Part shown: positions 1-8,735 of the stretch, piece by piece
Numbering within the stretch: position 1 is the stretch's first letter
Layout of the letters: the number at the start of each line of letters is the position of its first letter
DNA from: Methylomonas methanica
GTDB lineage: Bacteria; Pseudomonadota; Gammaproteobacteria; Methylococcales; Methylomonadaceae
Assembly: GCA_001644045.1 (NCBI GenBank)
Contig: LUUF01000096.1
Location: 1 to 41,399 of the forward strand
Reading direction: 5' to 3'
DNA: 41,399 nucleotides
The notes under the pieces: model-generated
What the model saw: the letters and a program-made list of their open reading frames with translations, nothing else
Databases searched by the model: none
What the model was told of the DNA's origin: nothing
Program-made: the position numbers and the translations under genes

Positions 1-12
1 TTTCCAAGATTT

Positions 13-834
13 TCAGCGAGTGAGTATTTTAAAGCTAGTGACCTTGTTGTTTAGTGTTCGCAAAGCCATAGAACCACTAGAATTTTTAGTTTCCCATGAA
101 AAGCCAGAGCCCTTCACCTCCGTCCAAACATCAATAATTGGACTGTCAGGTTGTCGGCGATATTTCTTTAACATTTGCAAATAACTGGAACTGCCAGGCT
201 TACCTTGAGAAATCCAAGTTTCATAGAGCCACTTGTCAATGTCTCTTCTAAATTTATCTCGACTCGAAATTTCGATATTGTTCTTTTGAACGTCATGGGG
301 GTTTTTCAGGAACTTGTCCATGTCTGCCGACATAACCACCATTACACATTCGCTAAGTAAAACGGGGCTGGGATATATGTCGTCAACATTCCCCCCGCGT
401 CGCTGGTAATCGGCCAATTCTTCATAGTGCGGATAATGGTAGCCAGGCCTATCAAGAGAAAAAACCTTATCCCCAACAGACCGACTCCATATGCCTGTAC
501 TTTTATCAAGGTCATAAAAGGCTTTTTCTCTATCGTCAACATTCTCCAACCCATTTACCGTGAGAAGCAACTCATCAGGCTCAATTGATGGCTCAACATT
601 CAAATCTCCAGCCTCGTATTTAAGCAAGCACCTGGGGAGTAATTTTTTATATATTGAGGAATCTGAACTCTCATAATGTTCTTTGCCCATTCTGATAAAA
701 CACCGCACTCGCCAGTTAGCCAGAAGAATGTATATCGGTATCCTACTCCTTGCTCCAAAATGAATTAGATCACCTTCGCTAAGACCAAAGATACCCACTG
801 AATCTTTTAAAGAATAATATTCGCGCTTAATCAC
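13..834 (-). CDS. Conserved island-associated hypothetical protein (HTH-like N-terminus)
   Basis: A 273-residue protein of unknown function. I place the start at GTG 834 because a perfect AGGAGG (838-843) sits four bases upstream; the longer reading from 882 has no ribosome binding site. The N-terminus (YYSLKDSVGIFGLSEGDLIHFG) resembles the small AlpA/MerR-like winged-helix segment seen at the start of many proteins carried next to P4-type integrases. A charged middle region follows. The C-terminal part (KPGSSSYL..., then DSPIIDVW and GFSWETKNSSG) looks like a second conserved module of the same island protein type. There is no signal peptide or membrane segment. It lies 92 bp downstream of the integrase on the same strand. 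Family likeness is from memory of such proteins; the function is unknown. Confidence 0.6.
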   Translation of the reverse strand: MIKREYYSLKDSVGIFGLSEGDLIHFGARSRIPIYILLANWRVRCFIRMGKEHYESSDSSIYKKLLPRCLLKYEAGDLNVEPSIEPDELLLTVNGLENVDDREKAFYDLDKSTGIWSRSVGDKVFSLDRPGYHYPHYEELADYQRRGGNVDDIYPSPVLLSECVMVVMSADMDKFLKNPHDVQKNNIEISSRDKFRRDIDKWLYETWISQGKPGSSSYLQMLKKYRRQPDSPIIDVWTEVKGSGFSWETKNSSGSMALRTLNNKVTSFKILTR

Positions 835-926
835 AACGCCTCCTAAAGCGTTTGCCCTGATAGGAACCAAGCCAACCGGCAAGGAGACCGGCTTTCGCCC
901 CGTCGGGCTAGGCTTGGTTATTCGGT

Positions 927-2180
927 TTAAACGACCCTGCGAAACGGGATCACATCCGCCCCCGCTTTCAGTCCGTCCAGATAATCCGCCCAGGCCTGCA
1001 TCATCCGCCGCCGTTCGTCCAGGTATTGCGCCCGGTTATAAGCCGCCCTCACCTGATCCTTAGGCATGTGGCACAACTGCCGCTCGATTGCATCCGGCGA
1101 CCAGCCTTGCTCATTGAGCAACGTCGACGCGGTGGTTCTAAAACCGTGAGCGCTCATCACGTCCTTTTCGTAGCCTAGTGTTTTCAACGCCGTGCGAATG
1201 GTACCGTCTGACATTGGCCGGCCATCGCCACGACTGGACGGGAACACGTACTGGCCAACACCGGTTAACGGTTTGATGGCTTCCAATATCGCTACCGCCT
1301 GGCGTGACAACGGGACAATGTGTTGCACTTCGGTTTTTGTGACGAAGTATCGCCACTCCATGGCCGCAAGATCGATGTCTTTCCATTCCATTTGCCGAAT
1401 TTCGCCGGGCCGCTGGAACAGATAAGGCGATAGCCTGAGCGCGGTTTGCACAACAAAGGTGCCTTGATAGTCAGTAATATCTCGCAGCAACTGGCCTACT
1501 TCCTTGGGGTCAGTAATCGCGGCGTTATGGGTGACTTTTTGCGCGGGTATTTGGGCGCCCACGGCTTGCGCTGGGTCGTAATCAGTAAAGCCGTGGGCGA
1601 TGGCGTAGGCAAAAGCGCCGCTAATGTCAGAGCGCAGCCTATGCGCGGTTTCCAATTGGTTTTTGATAATCAACGGCCGCACGATGGAAAAAACATCAGG
1701 CGACTTCACCTCGCTAATCGGCATTTGGCCGACTGCCGGGAATACATACAGCTCGAAGCGGCGGAGTTTCTTTTGATGGGTGATGTCGCGGACGGTGTGA
1801 GCGTTTGAGGCTAACCATTCGCGCGTGACGTATTCGAAGCTGTTGATTAGCGGCAGACCGGCATCAACACGCATTTCCTGTTCGATTGCGTCTTTTCTAG
1901 CGACCTTATCGGCTTTGCGGTTATCGCTAGGATCAACGCCATTTGCTACAAGCACTCTGGCCCCGCCCGCTTTACGCCGAGCATCAGCCAAGGTGGTGGA
2001 GGGATAAACACCAAGAGAAATGGTTTTTCGACGGACGTCAACGGAATAATCGAAGCGCCACCATTTGGCGCCGTTGGTCTTAACCAGCAAATATAAACCT
2101 GAACCGTCGTTTAGACGAAGATCTTTGCCGGCTGGTTTGGCATTGCGAACTTAAATGTCTTTAAGCAGTTGTTTTGCCAT
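927..2180 (-). pseudogene. P4-type tyrosine recombinase/integrase with in-frame stop at codon 10
   Basis: Site-specific recombinase of the phage P4 integrase family, which inserts and excises islands at tRNA genes. From ATG 2180 the frame reads MAKQLLKDI, then TAA (2151-2153), then VRNAKPAGKDLRLNDGSG and on without interruption to 927. The piece after the stop is the typical DUF4102 arm-binding start of this family, so the stop replaces what was probably a CAA codon. Downstream, the catalytic core is complete: the first Arg in RPGEIRQMEW, Lys in FVTKTEVQH, the HGFR box (HxxR), and the nucleophile Tyr in RAAYNRAQYLDER. Restart at TTG 2090 would give a 387-residue product lacking about 30 N-terminal residues. 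Either a recent pseudogene or a sequencing error; the rest shows no decay. Confidence 0.8.
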
Positions 2181-2198
2181 TCAAACCCCCGATTTTTA

Positions 2199-2287
2199 CA
2201 GTAACTCAGCAGCGGAAATTCAGTAACTTTTGTTACTGATTTTCGAGTTACTGTAAAAGTTACTGCAAAAAATGCAAGCTGTTACTG
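2199..2287. repeat. Six GTTACTG heptamers upstream of the integrase
   Basis: GTTACTG or its complement occurs at 2199-2205 and 2221-2227 (as CAGTAAC) and at 2232-2238, 2247-2253, 2259-2265 and 2281-2287 (as GTTACTG). Start-to-start distances are 22, 11, 15, 12 and 22 bp, mostly near whole helical turns. The position between int and the tRNA attachment site fits arm-type binding sites for the integrase or an excisionase; that role is inference. Confidence 0.75.
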
Positions 2288-2310
2288 CATTTCGTTGCAC
2301 TTCTTTGGAC

Positions 2311-2348
2311 AAAAAAAAACCCGCTAAGCCAGGCAGCTTGCGGGTTTT
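2311..2348 (-). terminator. Rho-independent terminator downstream of tRNA-Leu
   Basis: On the minus strand the sequence reads ACCCGC-AAGC, a six-base loop, GCTT-A-GCGGGT (one bulged A), then nine T's (2311-2319). The plus-strand reading also ends in TTTTT, so it may work both ways. It lies 32 bp past the tRNA 3' end and would insulate the tRNA transcript from int. Confidence 0.8.
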
Positions 2349-2380
2349 TGTATGTCTTTGTACTTCTCTAAATCTTTCTT

Positions 2381-2465
2381 TGGTACCGAGGGTCGGAATC
2401 GAACCGACACTCCTTTCGGAACCGGATTTTGAATCCGGCGCGTCTACCAGTTTCACCACCCCGGC
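2381..2465 (-). tRNA. tRNA-Leu (anticodon CAA)
   Basis: An 85-base class II tRNA with an encoded CCA end. The acceptor strand GCCGGGG pairs with CCTCGGT (two G-U pairs). The D arm contains GGTAGACGC. The anticodon stem CCGGA/TCCGG holds loop TTCAAAA, giving anticodon CAA for UUG codons. A variable arm and the T arm (GTCGGTTCGATTCCGAC) follow. It is intact even though an island is inserted at its 3' end, as expected when the element restores the tRNA end. Confidence 0.95.
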
Positions 2466-2514
2466 AAAGAAAGCGACATTATACTGAGTTTTTCAGAAAT
2501 GCCAAACATTTTTT

Positions 2515-3369
2515 TTACGCCGCCAATGTCACGGCTGCTTTCAGCTTTTTCATGGCGTTTTGTTCCAACTGCCTGATGCGCTCGGCCGAAACCTGATAAC
2601 GATCGGCCAATTCGTGCAGCGTGGCTTTTTCTTCCACCAGCCAGCGGCTAGCCAGAATATCGCGGCTTCTGTCGTCCAGGCTCGCCATGGCGTCCATCAG
2701 CAATTCTTCCTTGCGGTCTTCCCAGTCGCTGTTCTCCAGCAACAACGCCGGATCCGCTCCGTGTTGCTCCAGATAAGCGATAGGCGCTTGCGCATGATCT
2801 TCGCTGTCGTCGCCACTCGGCTCAAGCCCAATATCGCGACCATCCAAGCGCCGTTCCATTTCGTAAACGGTTTTGACGTCCACATCCAGATTTTCCGCAA
2901 TCGCTTCCGCATCGTCTTGCGAGAGATAGCTCAAGTCTTTTTTGAATTTACGCAGATTAAAAAACAGTTTGCGCTGCGCTTTAGTCGTAGCGACTTTAAC
3001 GATGCGCCAGTTTTTAATCACATATTCGTGGATTTCGGCTTTGATCCAATGCACGGCAAACGACACCAGGCGCACGCCCATGTCGGGGTCGAAACGTTTT
3101 ACCGCTTTCATCAAGCCGATATTGCCTTCCTGCACGATGTCCGCCAACGGCAAACCGTAACCGGCGTAGCCTCTGGCCACATGCGCCACGAAACGCAAAT
3201 TGGACATAACCAGCTCGCGCGCGGCGTTCAGGTCGCCTTCGTCGCGGTAACGCAACGCCAAGTCCTGCTCCTGCTCAACGCTGAGTTTAGGCATTTGGGC
3301 TACTAGGCTTAAATAAGAATCAAAAGTCCCAACCGATAAATTGATCGGTAAAGCCAAGCTGTTGTTCAT
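2515..3369 (-). CDS. rpoH: RNA polymerase sigma factor RpoH (sigma-32)
   Basis: Heat-shock sigma factor that directs RNA polymerase to chaperone and protease promoters. I place the start at ATG 3369 (MNNSLALP), giving 284 residues, the same as E. coli RpoH; GAGG lies five bases upstream, while the longer reading from 3426 would run through the operator. Visible landmarks are region 2.1-2.4 (NLRFVAHVARGYAGYGLPLADIVQEGNIGLM..., then VRLVSFAVHWIKAEIHEYV), the RpoH-specific box QRKLFFNLRKFKK at about 130, and region 4.2 (LHELADRYQVSAERIRQLEQNAMKKLK). The gene is monocistronic, between tRNA-Leu and the divergent glnS. A CIRCE-type palindrome overlaps its probable promoter, which points to HrcA control. 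Confidence 0.97.
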   Translation of the reverse strand: MNNSLALPINLSVGTFDSYLSLVAQMPKLSVEQEQDLALRYRDEGDLNAARELVMSNLRFVAHVARGYAGYGLPLADIVQEGNIGLMKAVKRFDPDMGVRLVSFAVHWIKAEIHEYVIKNWRIVKVATTKAQRKLFFNLRKFKKDLSYLSQDDAEAIAENLDVDVKTVYEMERRLDGRDIGLEPSGDDSEDHAQAPIAYLEQHGADPALLLENSDWEDRKEELLMDAMASLDDRSRDILASRWLVEEKATLHELADRYQVSAERIRQLEQNAMKKLKAAVTLAA

Positions 3370-3409
3370 ATCACCCTCGTTTCCGGTGGAATAAATTAAC
3401 GATGTCCAA

Positions 3410-3439
3410 ATTCTAGCACTCGACAAACAAGAGTGCTAA
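3410..3439 (-). promoter_or_regulatory. Probable rpoH promoter overlapped by the operator
   Basis: On the minus strand TTAGCA (3434-3439) and TAGAAT (3410-3415) are 18 bp apart, which fits a sigma-70 promoter about 35-40 bp upstream of the rpoH ATG. The match to consensus is moderate (4/6 and 5/6). Both hexamers fall within or at the edge of the CIRCE palindrome. Confidence 0.4.
3413..3439. promoter_or_regulatory. CIRCE element (HrcA operator) upstream of rpoH
   Basis: CTAGCACTC (3413-3421), nine bases, GAGTGCTAA (3431-3439). The consensus CIRCE operator is TTAGCACTC-N9-GAGTGCTAA, so 17 of 18 positions match and the spacer is exactly nine. CIRCE is bound by the HrcA repressor, classically at groESL and dnaK operons. 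Its 3' edge is 43 bp upstream of the rpoH start codon, and it points to rpoH rather than to glnS, whose start is 172 bp away on the other side. Confidence 0.9.
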
Positions 3440-3611
3440 TAATTTAGTAAAAATCTTTTAATACAGCCAGTTACACGGTATTTTGCCTTGATTTTAGTAC
3501 AAAATAGGCTATTGTTGCCGCCTTTACGAATTCCGGCCAAACTCGTTAAAATGGCGGCTGACTCAATATTTGCCGCCCACCTCATAAATAACCATAGCCA
3601 TTTACTCGAAC

Positions 3612-5273
3612 ATGTCAGCTTCCGATAGCCCAGTTTCATCCAACTTTATTAGACACATCATTGCAGCCGATCTGGCCGCCAACAAAAACAACGGCAAAGT
3701 CGCCACCCGCTTTCCACCCGAACCAAATGGCTATCTACATATCGGCCACGCCAAATCTATTTGCCTGAATTTCACGCTGGCCGCTGAGAACAACGGTACC
3801 TGCAACTTGCGCTTCGACGACACCAATCCGGAAAAAGAAAGCGTCGAATATATGGAAGCCATCGAGCGCGATGTGCAATGGCTGGGTTTCAAATGGGCCG
3901 GCAAATATCACGCCTCCGACTATTTCGAGCAACTGTATGCCTATGCGGTACAGTTGATCAAACAAGGCGACGCCTATGTCGACAGCTCTACACCAGAACA
4001 AATGCGCGCCGACCGCGGCACCTTGACCGAACCCGGCAAAGAAAGCCCGGACCGCAGCCGTTCCATCGAAGAAAATTTGGATTTGTTTACCCGCATGCGC
4101 GCCGGCGAGTTCGCCGACGGCCAATATGTATTGCGCGCAAAAATCGACATGGCCTCACCCAACATTAACATGCGCGACCCGACCATCTACCGGATTCGCC
4201 GCGTCCATCATCAGCGCACCGGCGATGCTTGGTGTTTGTATCCAATGTACGACTACACCCATTGCATTTCCGACGCGCTGGAAGGCATCACCCATTCGAT
4301 CTGTACCTTGGAGTTTGAAGATCACCGCCCACTCTACGACTGGGTGCTGGACAAATTGCAAACCCCTTGCCATCCGCAACAAATCGAGTTCGCGCGCCTG
4401 CAATTGGAATACACCATCGTCAGCAAACGTAAACTGTTGCAACTGGTTACCGAAAAACACGTCCACGGTTGGGACGATCCGCGCATGCCGACTATTTCCG
4501 GCCTGCGTCGGGCGGGATTTACGCCGGAAGCGATCCGGGATTTCTGCGAGCGCATCGGCGTCACCAAAAACGATTCCTGGATCGAAATGGGTGTGTTGGA
4601 AAACTGCATCCGTGAAGACTTGAACGAACGCGCTCCGCGAGCGATGGCAGTATTAAGACCGTTAAAAGTCGTCATCAGCAACTGGGAAGACGGCAAAACC
4701 GAAACCTATCAAATCGCCAACCATCCGCAAAAACCGGAAATGGGCAGTCGCGAAGTCAGCTTCTCCAAAACCCTCCTGATCGAACAAGACGATTTCATGG
4801 AAAACCCACCCAAAGACTTCAAACGCTTGGTGCCAGGCGGCGAAGTCAGGCTACGCGGCTCCTATGTGATCAAGTGCGAGGAAGCGATCAAAGACGCTGC
4901 TGGTAACGTTATAGAACTGCGTTGCAGCTACGACCCGGCCACCCTGGGCAAAAACCCGGAGGGCCGTAAAGTGAAAGGCGTGATCCATTGGGTATCCGCA
5001 CAACACGCTATCCCAGCCGAACTGCGTCTATACGATAGACTGTTCAGCCACCCCAACCCGGACACGCTGGATAATTTTCTGGACGGTATCAATCCCAATT
5101 CGCTGGAAATATTGAGCGATTGCCGGGTGGAAGTCAGTCTGGCGACCGCCACGCCGGACACCCGCTATCAATTCGAACGCACCGGTTATTTTTGTCTGGA
5201 CTATGCGGACAGCACACCGGAAAAACTGGTGTTTAACCGTACCGTGACATTGCGCGACAGTTGGGCAAAATAG
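3612..5273 (+). CDS. glnS: Glutamine-tRNA ligase (GlnRS)
   Basis: Class I aminoacyl-tRNA synthetase that charges tRNA-Gln with glutamine in the cytoplasm. The 553 residues match the E. coli length (554). The ATP-binding HIGH motif is in [15 protein letters not shown] near residue 40, followed by [12 protein letters not shown]. The KMSKS-type loop reads [11 protein letters not shown] near residue 270, as in other GlnRS. The C-terminal half is the two-barrel anticodon-binding domain. No strong Shine-Dalgarno is visible before ATG 3612. The next gene follows after 14 bp on the same strand, so they are probably cotranscribed. Confidence 0.97.
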   Translation: MSASDSPVSSNFIRHIIAADLAANKNNGKVATRFPPEPNGYLHIGHAKSICLNFTLAAENNGTCNLRFDDTNPEKESVEYMEAIERDVQWLGFKWAGKYHASDYFEQLYAYAVQLIKQGDAYVDSSTPEQMRADRGTLTEPGKESPDRSRSIEENLDLFTRMRAGEFADGQYVLRAKIDMASPNINMRDPTIYRIRRVHHQRTGDAWCLYPMYDYTHCISDALEGITHSICTLEFEDHRPLYDWVLDKLQTPCHPQQIEFARLQLEYTIVSKRKLLQLVTEKHVHGWDDPRMPTISGLRRAGFTPEAIRDFCERIGVTKNDSWIEMGVLENCIREDLNERAPRAMAVLRPLKVVISNWEDGKTETYQIANHPQKPEMGSREVSFSKTLLIEQDDFMENPPKDFKRLVPGGEVRLRGSYVIKCEEAIKDAAGNVIELRCSYDPATLGKNPEGRKVKGVIHWVSAQHAIPAELRLYDRLFSHPNPDTLDNFLDGINPNSLEILSDCRVEVSLATATPDTRYQFERTGYFCLDYADSTPEKLVFNRTVTLRDSWAK

Positions 5274-5287
5274 CCGGTTAATTCAAT

Positions 5288-6172
5288 ATGGCCGCGCTGC
5301 AACCATTAGTTAGCCATCTTCAAACCCAAACCGGCCAATCTTTACACAACCACCGTCTAAGCAGCGTCGGCGGTGGCGACATCAATAGCGCCTACCGGCT
5401 GCAAGCCGCCAACATCGACTGGTTTATCAAATTAAACCGCGCGGACTTGGCGCATATGTTCGTTGCCGAAGCGGCCGGTTTACGCGAGTTGGCCGAGATC
5501 AACGCGGTACGCGTGCCCAAGGTAATTCACTTCGGCGAATTTCAACAACATGCTTATCTGGTGCTGGAATTTATCGAATTGGGTTCGTTACATAGCCGTA
5601 GCGCCAGCCTATTCGGCCAACAACTCGCTTCGCTGCACCAAAGGCCGCAAGCCTATTTTGGTTGGGCCATCGATAACACCATCGGCTCCACTCCGCAGCA
5701 CAACACCAGAGACGACGACTGGGTAAGCTTTTGGCGGCAACAACGCTTGGGCAAGCAATTACAATTTGCCGCCGCTAACGGCTATGCCGGCTCACTGCAA
5801 ACGCAAGGGGAAAAACTGCTGGAAAAAATTGACGGTTTTTTTAGCGATTACCGCCCGCACCCGTCCCTGCTGCACGGCGACTTATGGGGCGGCAACGCTG
5901 CCGCAGATAACCAAGGGCAACCGATAATTTTCGATCCGGCCTGCTATTACGGCGACCGCGAAGCGGATCTGGCCATGACGGAATTGTTCGGCGGCTTCAG
6001 CCGCGATTTTTATGCGGCTTATCAAGCCGAATATCCGCTGGACAGTGGTTACAAAACCCGCAAAACCCTTTACAACCTTTACCACATTCTTAACCATCTA
6101 AACCTGTTTGGCCGTAGCTACTTAAACCAAGCCAACAGTATGATCAGCCAGTTATTGGCCGAATTAAATTAA
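5288..6172 (+). CDS. Fructosamine kinase family protein
   Basis: A 294-residue small-molecule kinase of the fructosamine-3-kinase/YniA family, related to aminoglycoside phosphotransferases. These phosphorylate sugar adducts on amino groups, marking glycated proteins for repair. N-lobe: SVGGGDINSAYRL (family GGxI(S/N) start) and the ATP-binding lysine in WFIKLN. C-lobe: the Brenner-type catalytic box LLHGDLWGGN near residue 196, and the metal-binding Asp in IIFDPACYYGDREADLAMT. Both signatures are intact, so it should be active; the substrate cannot be told from sequence. It follows glnS by 14 bp, a neighbourhood with no obvious shared pathway. Confidence 0.9.
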   Translation: MAALQPLVSHLQTQTGQSLHNHRLSSVGGGDINSAYRLQAANIDWFIKLNRADLAHMFVAEAAGLRELAEINAVRVPKVIHFGEFQQHAYLVLEFIELGSLHSRSASLFGQQLASLHQRPQAYFGWAIDNTIGSTPQHNTRDDDWVSFWRQQRLGKQLQFAAANGYAGSLQTQGEKLLEKIDGFFSDYRPHPSLLHGDLWGGNAAADNQGQPIIFDPACYYGDREADLAMTELFGGFSRDFYAAYQAEYPLDSGYKTRKTLYNLYHILNHLNLFGRSYLNQANSMISQLLAELN

Positions 6173-6235
6173 TCAAGCCCGTCGTCTTCCGGCACGGCCA
6201 AAAATAGTCAGCAATTACGTACTCCCACACCGAAA

Positions 6236-7771
6236 TCACCGATGTCCGTCAGCTTCACTACCGCCAACAAACAGGCGGTAAGCTGGATTACCCGTCTCAT
6301 CCCGATACGCAAGTCCCAAAACCGACAGGCATTGTTCGAAGCGCCGGCGTTGTTCACCGTCGATCTGCAAACCAATCAGCACCTTGCCGAACGCTGCGCC
6401 GTGATTGCGGTAATGAAACAGGCTGATATTCCACTGACTGCCCAGCGACAGTAGAAACTTAAGTAGCGCAGCGGGGCGTTCGGGGAATTGAATACTGTAG
6501 ACGCTTTCCTTCAACTCGAATGGCGCATGCCCGCCGACCATGTAACGGATATGATCCTTGGCCAGCTCGTTGCCGGTCATATCGGTAACCGGAAAGCCAT
6601 CTTCGGCCAGTTGCTCGATGAGATGCTGCCGGTCGTTTTCCGCGCCGCTGCTGCTGATACCGACAAACACCTGCGCCATGCGCGCGTCGAAATAACGGTA
6701 ATTGAACTCGGTGATGCTACGCTTGCCGAGCATTTTGCAAAATCTTAAAAAACTGCCCGGCACCTCCGGTATTTCCACCGCCAGCAGAATTTCCCGATGC
6801 TCGCCTACCAGTGTGCGTTCGGCAACATAGCGCAAGCGGTCGAAATTGATATTGGCGCCGCTGTCGATGGCGATCAGCGTGTGTTGTTGCAGGTGTTGCT
6901 GTTCCGCGTACTTTTTCAATCCCGCCACCGCCAACGCGCCGGCCGGCTCGGCCACCGAGCGAGTATCGTCGAAAATGTCTTTGATGGCCGCGCAAATCTC
7001 GTCGGTACTGACGGTGATGACCTGATCGACGTACTGTTGGGCGATGCGAAACGGTTCTTCGCCAATTTGCTTCACCGCCACGCCGTCGGCGAACAAGCCG
7101 ACTTGTTCCAAAATCACGCGCTGTCCGGCTTTCAAGGCTTGATTCAAGCAATCAGCGTCGTCCGGCTCCACCGCGATAACTTTAATATCCGGGCGCACGA
7201 ATTTAACGTAGGCGGCAATACCGGCCACTAGCCCCCCGCCGCCGACCGGCACGAATATCGCATGAATATCGCCGTTGTGCTGCCGCAGGATTTCCATCCC
7301 CACCGTGCCCTGCCCGGCTATCACTTCCTGATCGTCGTAAGGGTGAATAAAGGTCATGCCTTTTTCCGCGACCAATTCCATGGCATGCGCGTAGGCATCG
7401 TCGTAGGAATCGCCGTGCAGCACGATTTTCGCGCCGCGCGCCTTGACCGACTTGATCTTGATTTCCGGGGTGGTTTTCGGCATCACGATCAGGGCTTTGA
7501 TCCCCAATTTCTTGGCCGCCAACGCCACGCCTTGGGCATGGTTACCGGCGGACGCGGCTATTACGCCGTGAGCAGTTTGCTCGGGTGTTAGGGAGGCGAT
7601 CTTGTTATAGGCGCCGCGCAATTTAAACGAGAACACCGGCTGCAAATCTTCGCGCTTTAGATAGACCTTGTTGTTGATTTTCTCCGACAGCGTCGCGGCA
7701 AAATCCAGCGGGGTTTCCTCGGCAACGTCGTAGACTTTTGCCCGCAATATCTTTTCTATATATTTTTGCAT
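6236..7771 (-). CDS. ilvA: Threonine ammonia-lyase, biosynthetic (IlvA)
   Basis: PLP enzyme that deaminates L-threonine to 2-oxobutanoate, the committed step to isoleucine. I choose ATG 7771 (MQKYIEKILRAKVYDVAEETP), with AGGA five bases upstream, giving 511 residues (E. coli 514); the TTG at 7798 adds nine unconserved residues. The PLP lysine is in SFKLRGAYNK near residue 50, and a glycine-rich phosphate loop appears as VPVGGGGLVAG. Two ACT-like regulatory segments follow (ILLAVEIPEVPGSFLRF and VYSIQFPERPAALLKFL), so isoleucine feedback control is expected, as in the long form. Divergent from rpiA. A short upstream ORF ends on its start codon. Confidence 0.96.
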   Translation of the reverse strand: MQKYIEKILRAKVYDVAEETPLDFAATLSEKINNKVYLKREDLQPVFSFKLRGAYNKIASLTPEQTAHGVIAASAGNHAQGVALAAKKLGIKALIVMPKTTPEIKIKSVKARGAKIVLHGDSYDDAYAHAMELVAEKGMTFIHPYDDQEVIAGQGTVGMEILRQHNGDIHAIFVPVGGGGLVAGIAAYVKFVRPDIKVIAVEPDDADCLNQALKAGQRVILEQVGLFADGVAVKQIGEEPFRIAQQYVDQVITVSTDEICAAIKDIFDDTRSVAEPAGALAVAGLKKYAEQQHLQQHTLIAIDSGANINFDRLRYVAERTLVGEHREILLAVEIPEVPGSFLRFCKMLGKRSITEFNYRYFDARMAQVFVGISSSGAENDRQHLIEQLAEDGFPVTDMTGNELAKDHIRYMVGGHAPFELKESVYSIQFPERPAALLKFLLSLGSQWNISLFHYRNHGAAFGKVLIGLQIDGEQRRRFEQCLSVLGLAYRDETGNPAYRLFVGGSEADGHR

Positions 7772-7809
7772 TATTGTCCTGGGCAACTGCTGACGCAATT
7801 GCCGTCCAT
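7771..7809 (-). CDS. 12-codon upstream ORF overlapping the ilvA start
   Basis: ATG 7809 opens a 12-residue peptide (MDGNCVSSCPGQ) whose TAA shares one base with the ilvA ATG (TAATG at 7773-7769). AAGGA sits seven bases before its ATG. The arrangement suggests translational coupling into ilvA. The peptide has no run of Ile, Leu, Val or Thr codons, so it is not a classical branched-chain attenuator. No conservation data are available; this is a sequence-only proposal. Confidence 0.35.
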   Translation of the reverse strand: MDGNCVSSCPGQ

Positions 7810-7961
7810 GCGTTGGTCCTTGGGCTGTGCAGGCGATGCCACCTGGAGCCTTATCGGCGTAAAAACTGCTGAGAGATCAGCCTTAATCGGTTATTATCCC
7901 ACACAATGACGGGTTAAACGCCGTGTCAGATTTATAAGAGCAATCCATCAGGACCATCACC

Positions 7962-8639
7962 ATGACTCAAGACGAATTAAAAAAACAAGTCGCCCAGGCT
8001 GCCCTGCAATATTTAAAAAACGTACCCATCATCGGCATGGGCACCGGCTCGACCGTTACCCATTTGATCAACCTGCTGGCCGACTGCGATTTCAAAAGAG
8101 ACATCGAAGGCGCGGTATCCAGCTCGGCTAAAACTACCGAACATTTACAGTCCATCGGCATTCGCGTGATCGACCTGAATCAATCCGGCGATTTGGATAT
8201 TTATGTGGACGGCGCCGATGAAGTCACCCCGCATAAAAAAATGCTGAAAGGCGGCGGTGGCGCGTTGACCCGCGAGAAAATCATCGCCGGCGCCAGCAAG
8301 AAATTTGTTTGTATCGTCGACGAAAGCAAATGCGTGGACGTGATGGGCAAATTCCCGTTGCCGGTTGAAGTATTGCCGTTATCGCGCAGCTTCGTGGCTC
8401 GCCAATTGGCTAAATTGGGCGGCCAACCTGAATTGCGCATGAACAAAGACACCGGCGCCAGCTACATCACCGACAACGCTTGCGAGATTCTGGATGTGCA
8501 TAATTTGAGCATTCTGGATCCTGTCGAATTGGAAAAAACCATTAACAACATCCCCGGGGTGATCACCAACGGTCTGTTTGCGATCCGTGCTGCGGATGTC
8601 GTATTGGTCGGTAAAGGTAGCGAAGTTATCACTTACTAG
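7962..8639 (+). CDS. rpiA: Ribose-5-phosphate isomerase A
   Basis: Interconverts ribose 5-phosphate and ribulose 5-phosphate in the non-oxidative pentose phosphate pathway. In a ribulose-monophosphate-cycle methanotroph this also serves regeneration of the formaldehyde acceptor. It has 225 residues (E. coli 219). Family motifs present are GMGTGSTV near residue 26, the active-site loop [25 protein letters not shown] around 84-108, and the Lys/Glu segment [23 protein letters not shown] lies nine bases before ATG 7962. Divergent from ilvA with about 190 bp between; a hairpin terminator follows. Confidence 0.97.
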   Translation: MTQDELKKQVAQAALQYLKNVPIIGMGTGSTVTHLINLLADCDFKRDIEGAVSSSAKTTEHLQSIGIRVIDLNQSGDLDIYVDGADEVTPHKKMLKGGGGALTREKIIAGASKKFVCIVDESKCVDVMGKFPLPVEVLPLSRSFVARQLAKLGGQPELRMNKDTGASYITDNACEILDVHNLSILDPVELEKTINNIPGVITNGLFAIRAADVVLVGKGSEVITY

Positions 8640-8698
8640 ACTGCGTCACCTGCTGTTGCGACAGGTTGTCCGGCGCGACGACCTGAATCGCCGAGATT

Positions 8699-8735
8699 CC
8701 GGAAGCGGCTTATCAACTAGGCGCTTCCGGCTTTT
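8699..8735 (+). terminator. Terminator after rpiA
   Basis: Perfect nine-base stem CCGGAAGCG/CGCTTCCGG (8699-8707 and 8722-8730) with a 14-base loop, followed by CTTTTCT. It lies 60 bp after rpiA and 113 bp before fhs, so the two genes are likely separate units. Confidence 0.7.

Larger units (their letters stand above)
1..2400. mobile_element. Right end of a tRNA-Leu-associated genomic island (partial)
   Basis: A P4-type integrase gene lies directly downstream of the 3' end of tRNA-Leu, and an island-type cargo gene lies beyond it. This is the usual order tRNA - att - int - cargo for elements inserted into tRNA 3' ends. The intact tRNA 3' half (about 2381-2400) is the likely attachment core. 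The element continues past the left edge, so the second att copy and most of the cargo are not visible. The exact boundary is inferred; a native tRNA terminator lying between tRNA and int leaves some doubt. Confidence 0.65.

Noticed and set aside
2199-2287. Possible CRISPR-like array from the GTTACTG copies
   Set aside because: The repeat is only seven bases, appears in both orientations and has spacers of 4 to 15 bp; no cas gene is present.
2560-3306. 248-codon open frame antisense to rpoH
   Set aside because: It has a Phe/Gln/His-rich translation without domains and lies entirely over the well-conserved rpoH; it is a shadow of rpoH codon bias.
7772-7961. Branched-chain attenuator or T-box before ilvA
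   Set aside because: No terminator/antiterminator pair and no Ile/Val/Leu codon run in the short upstream ORF; no T-box motif was seen.
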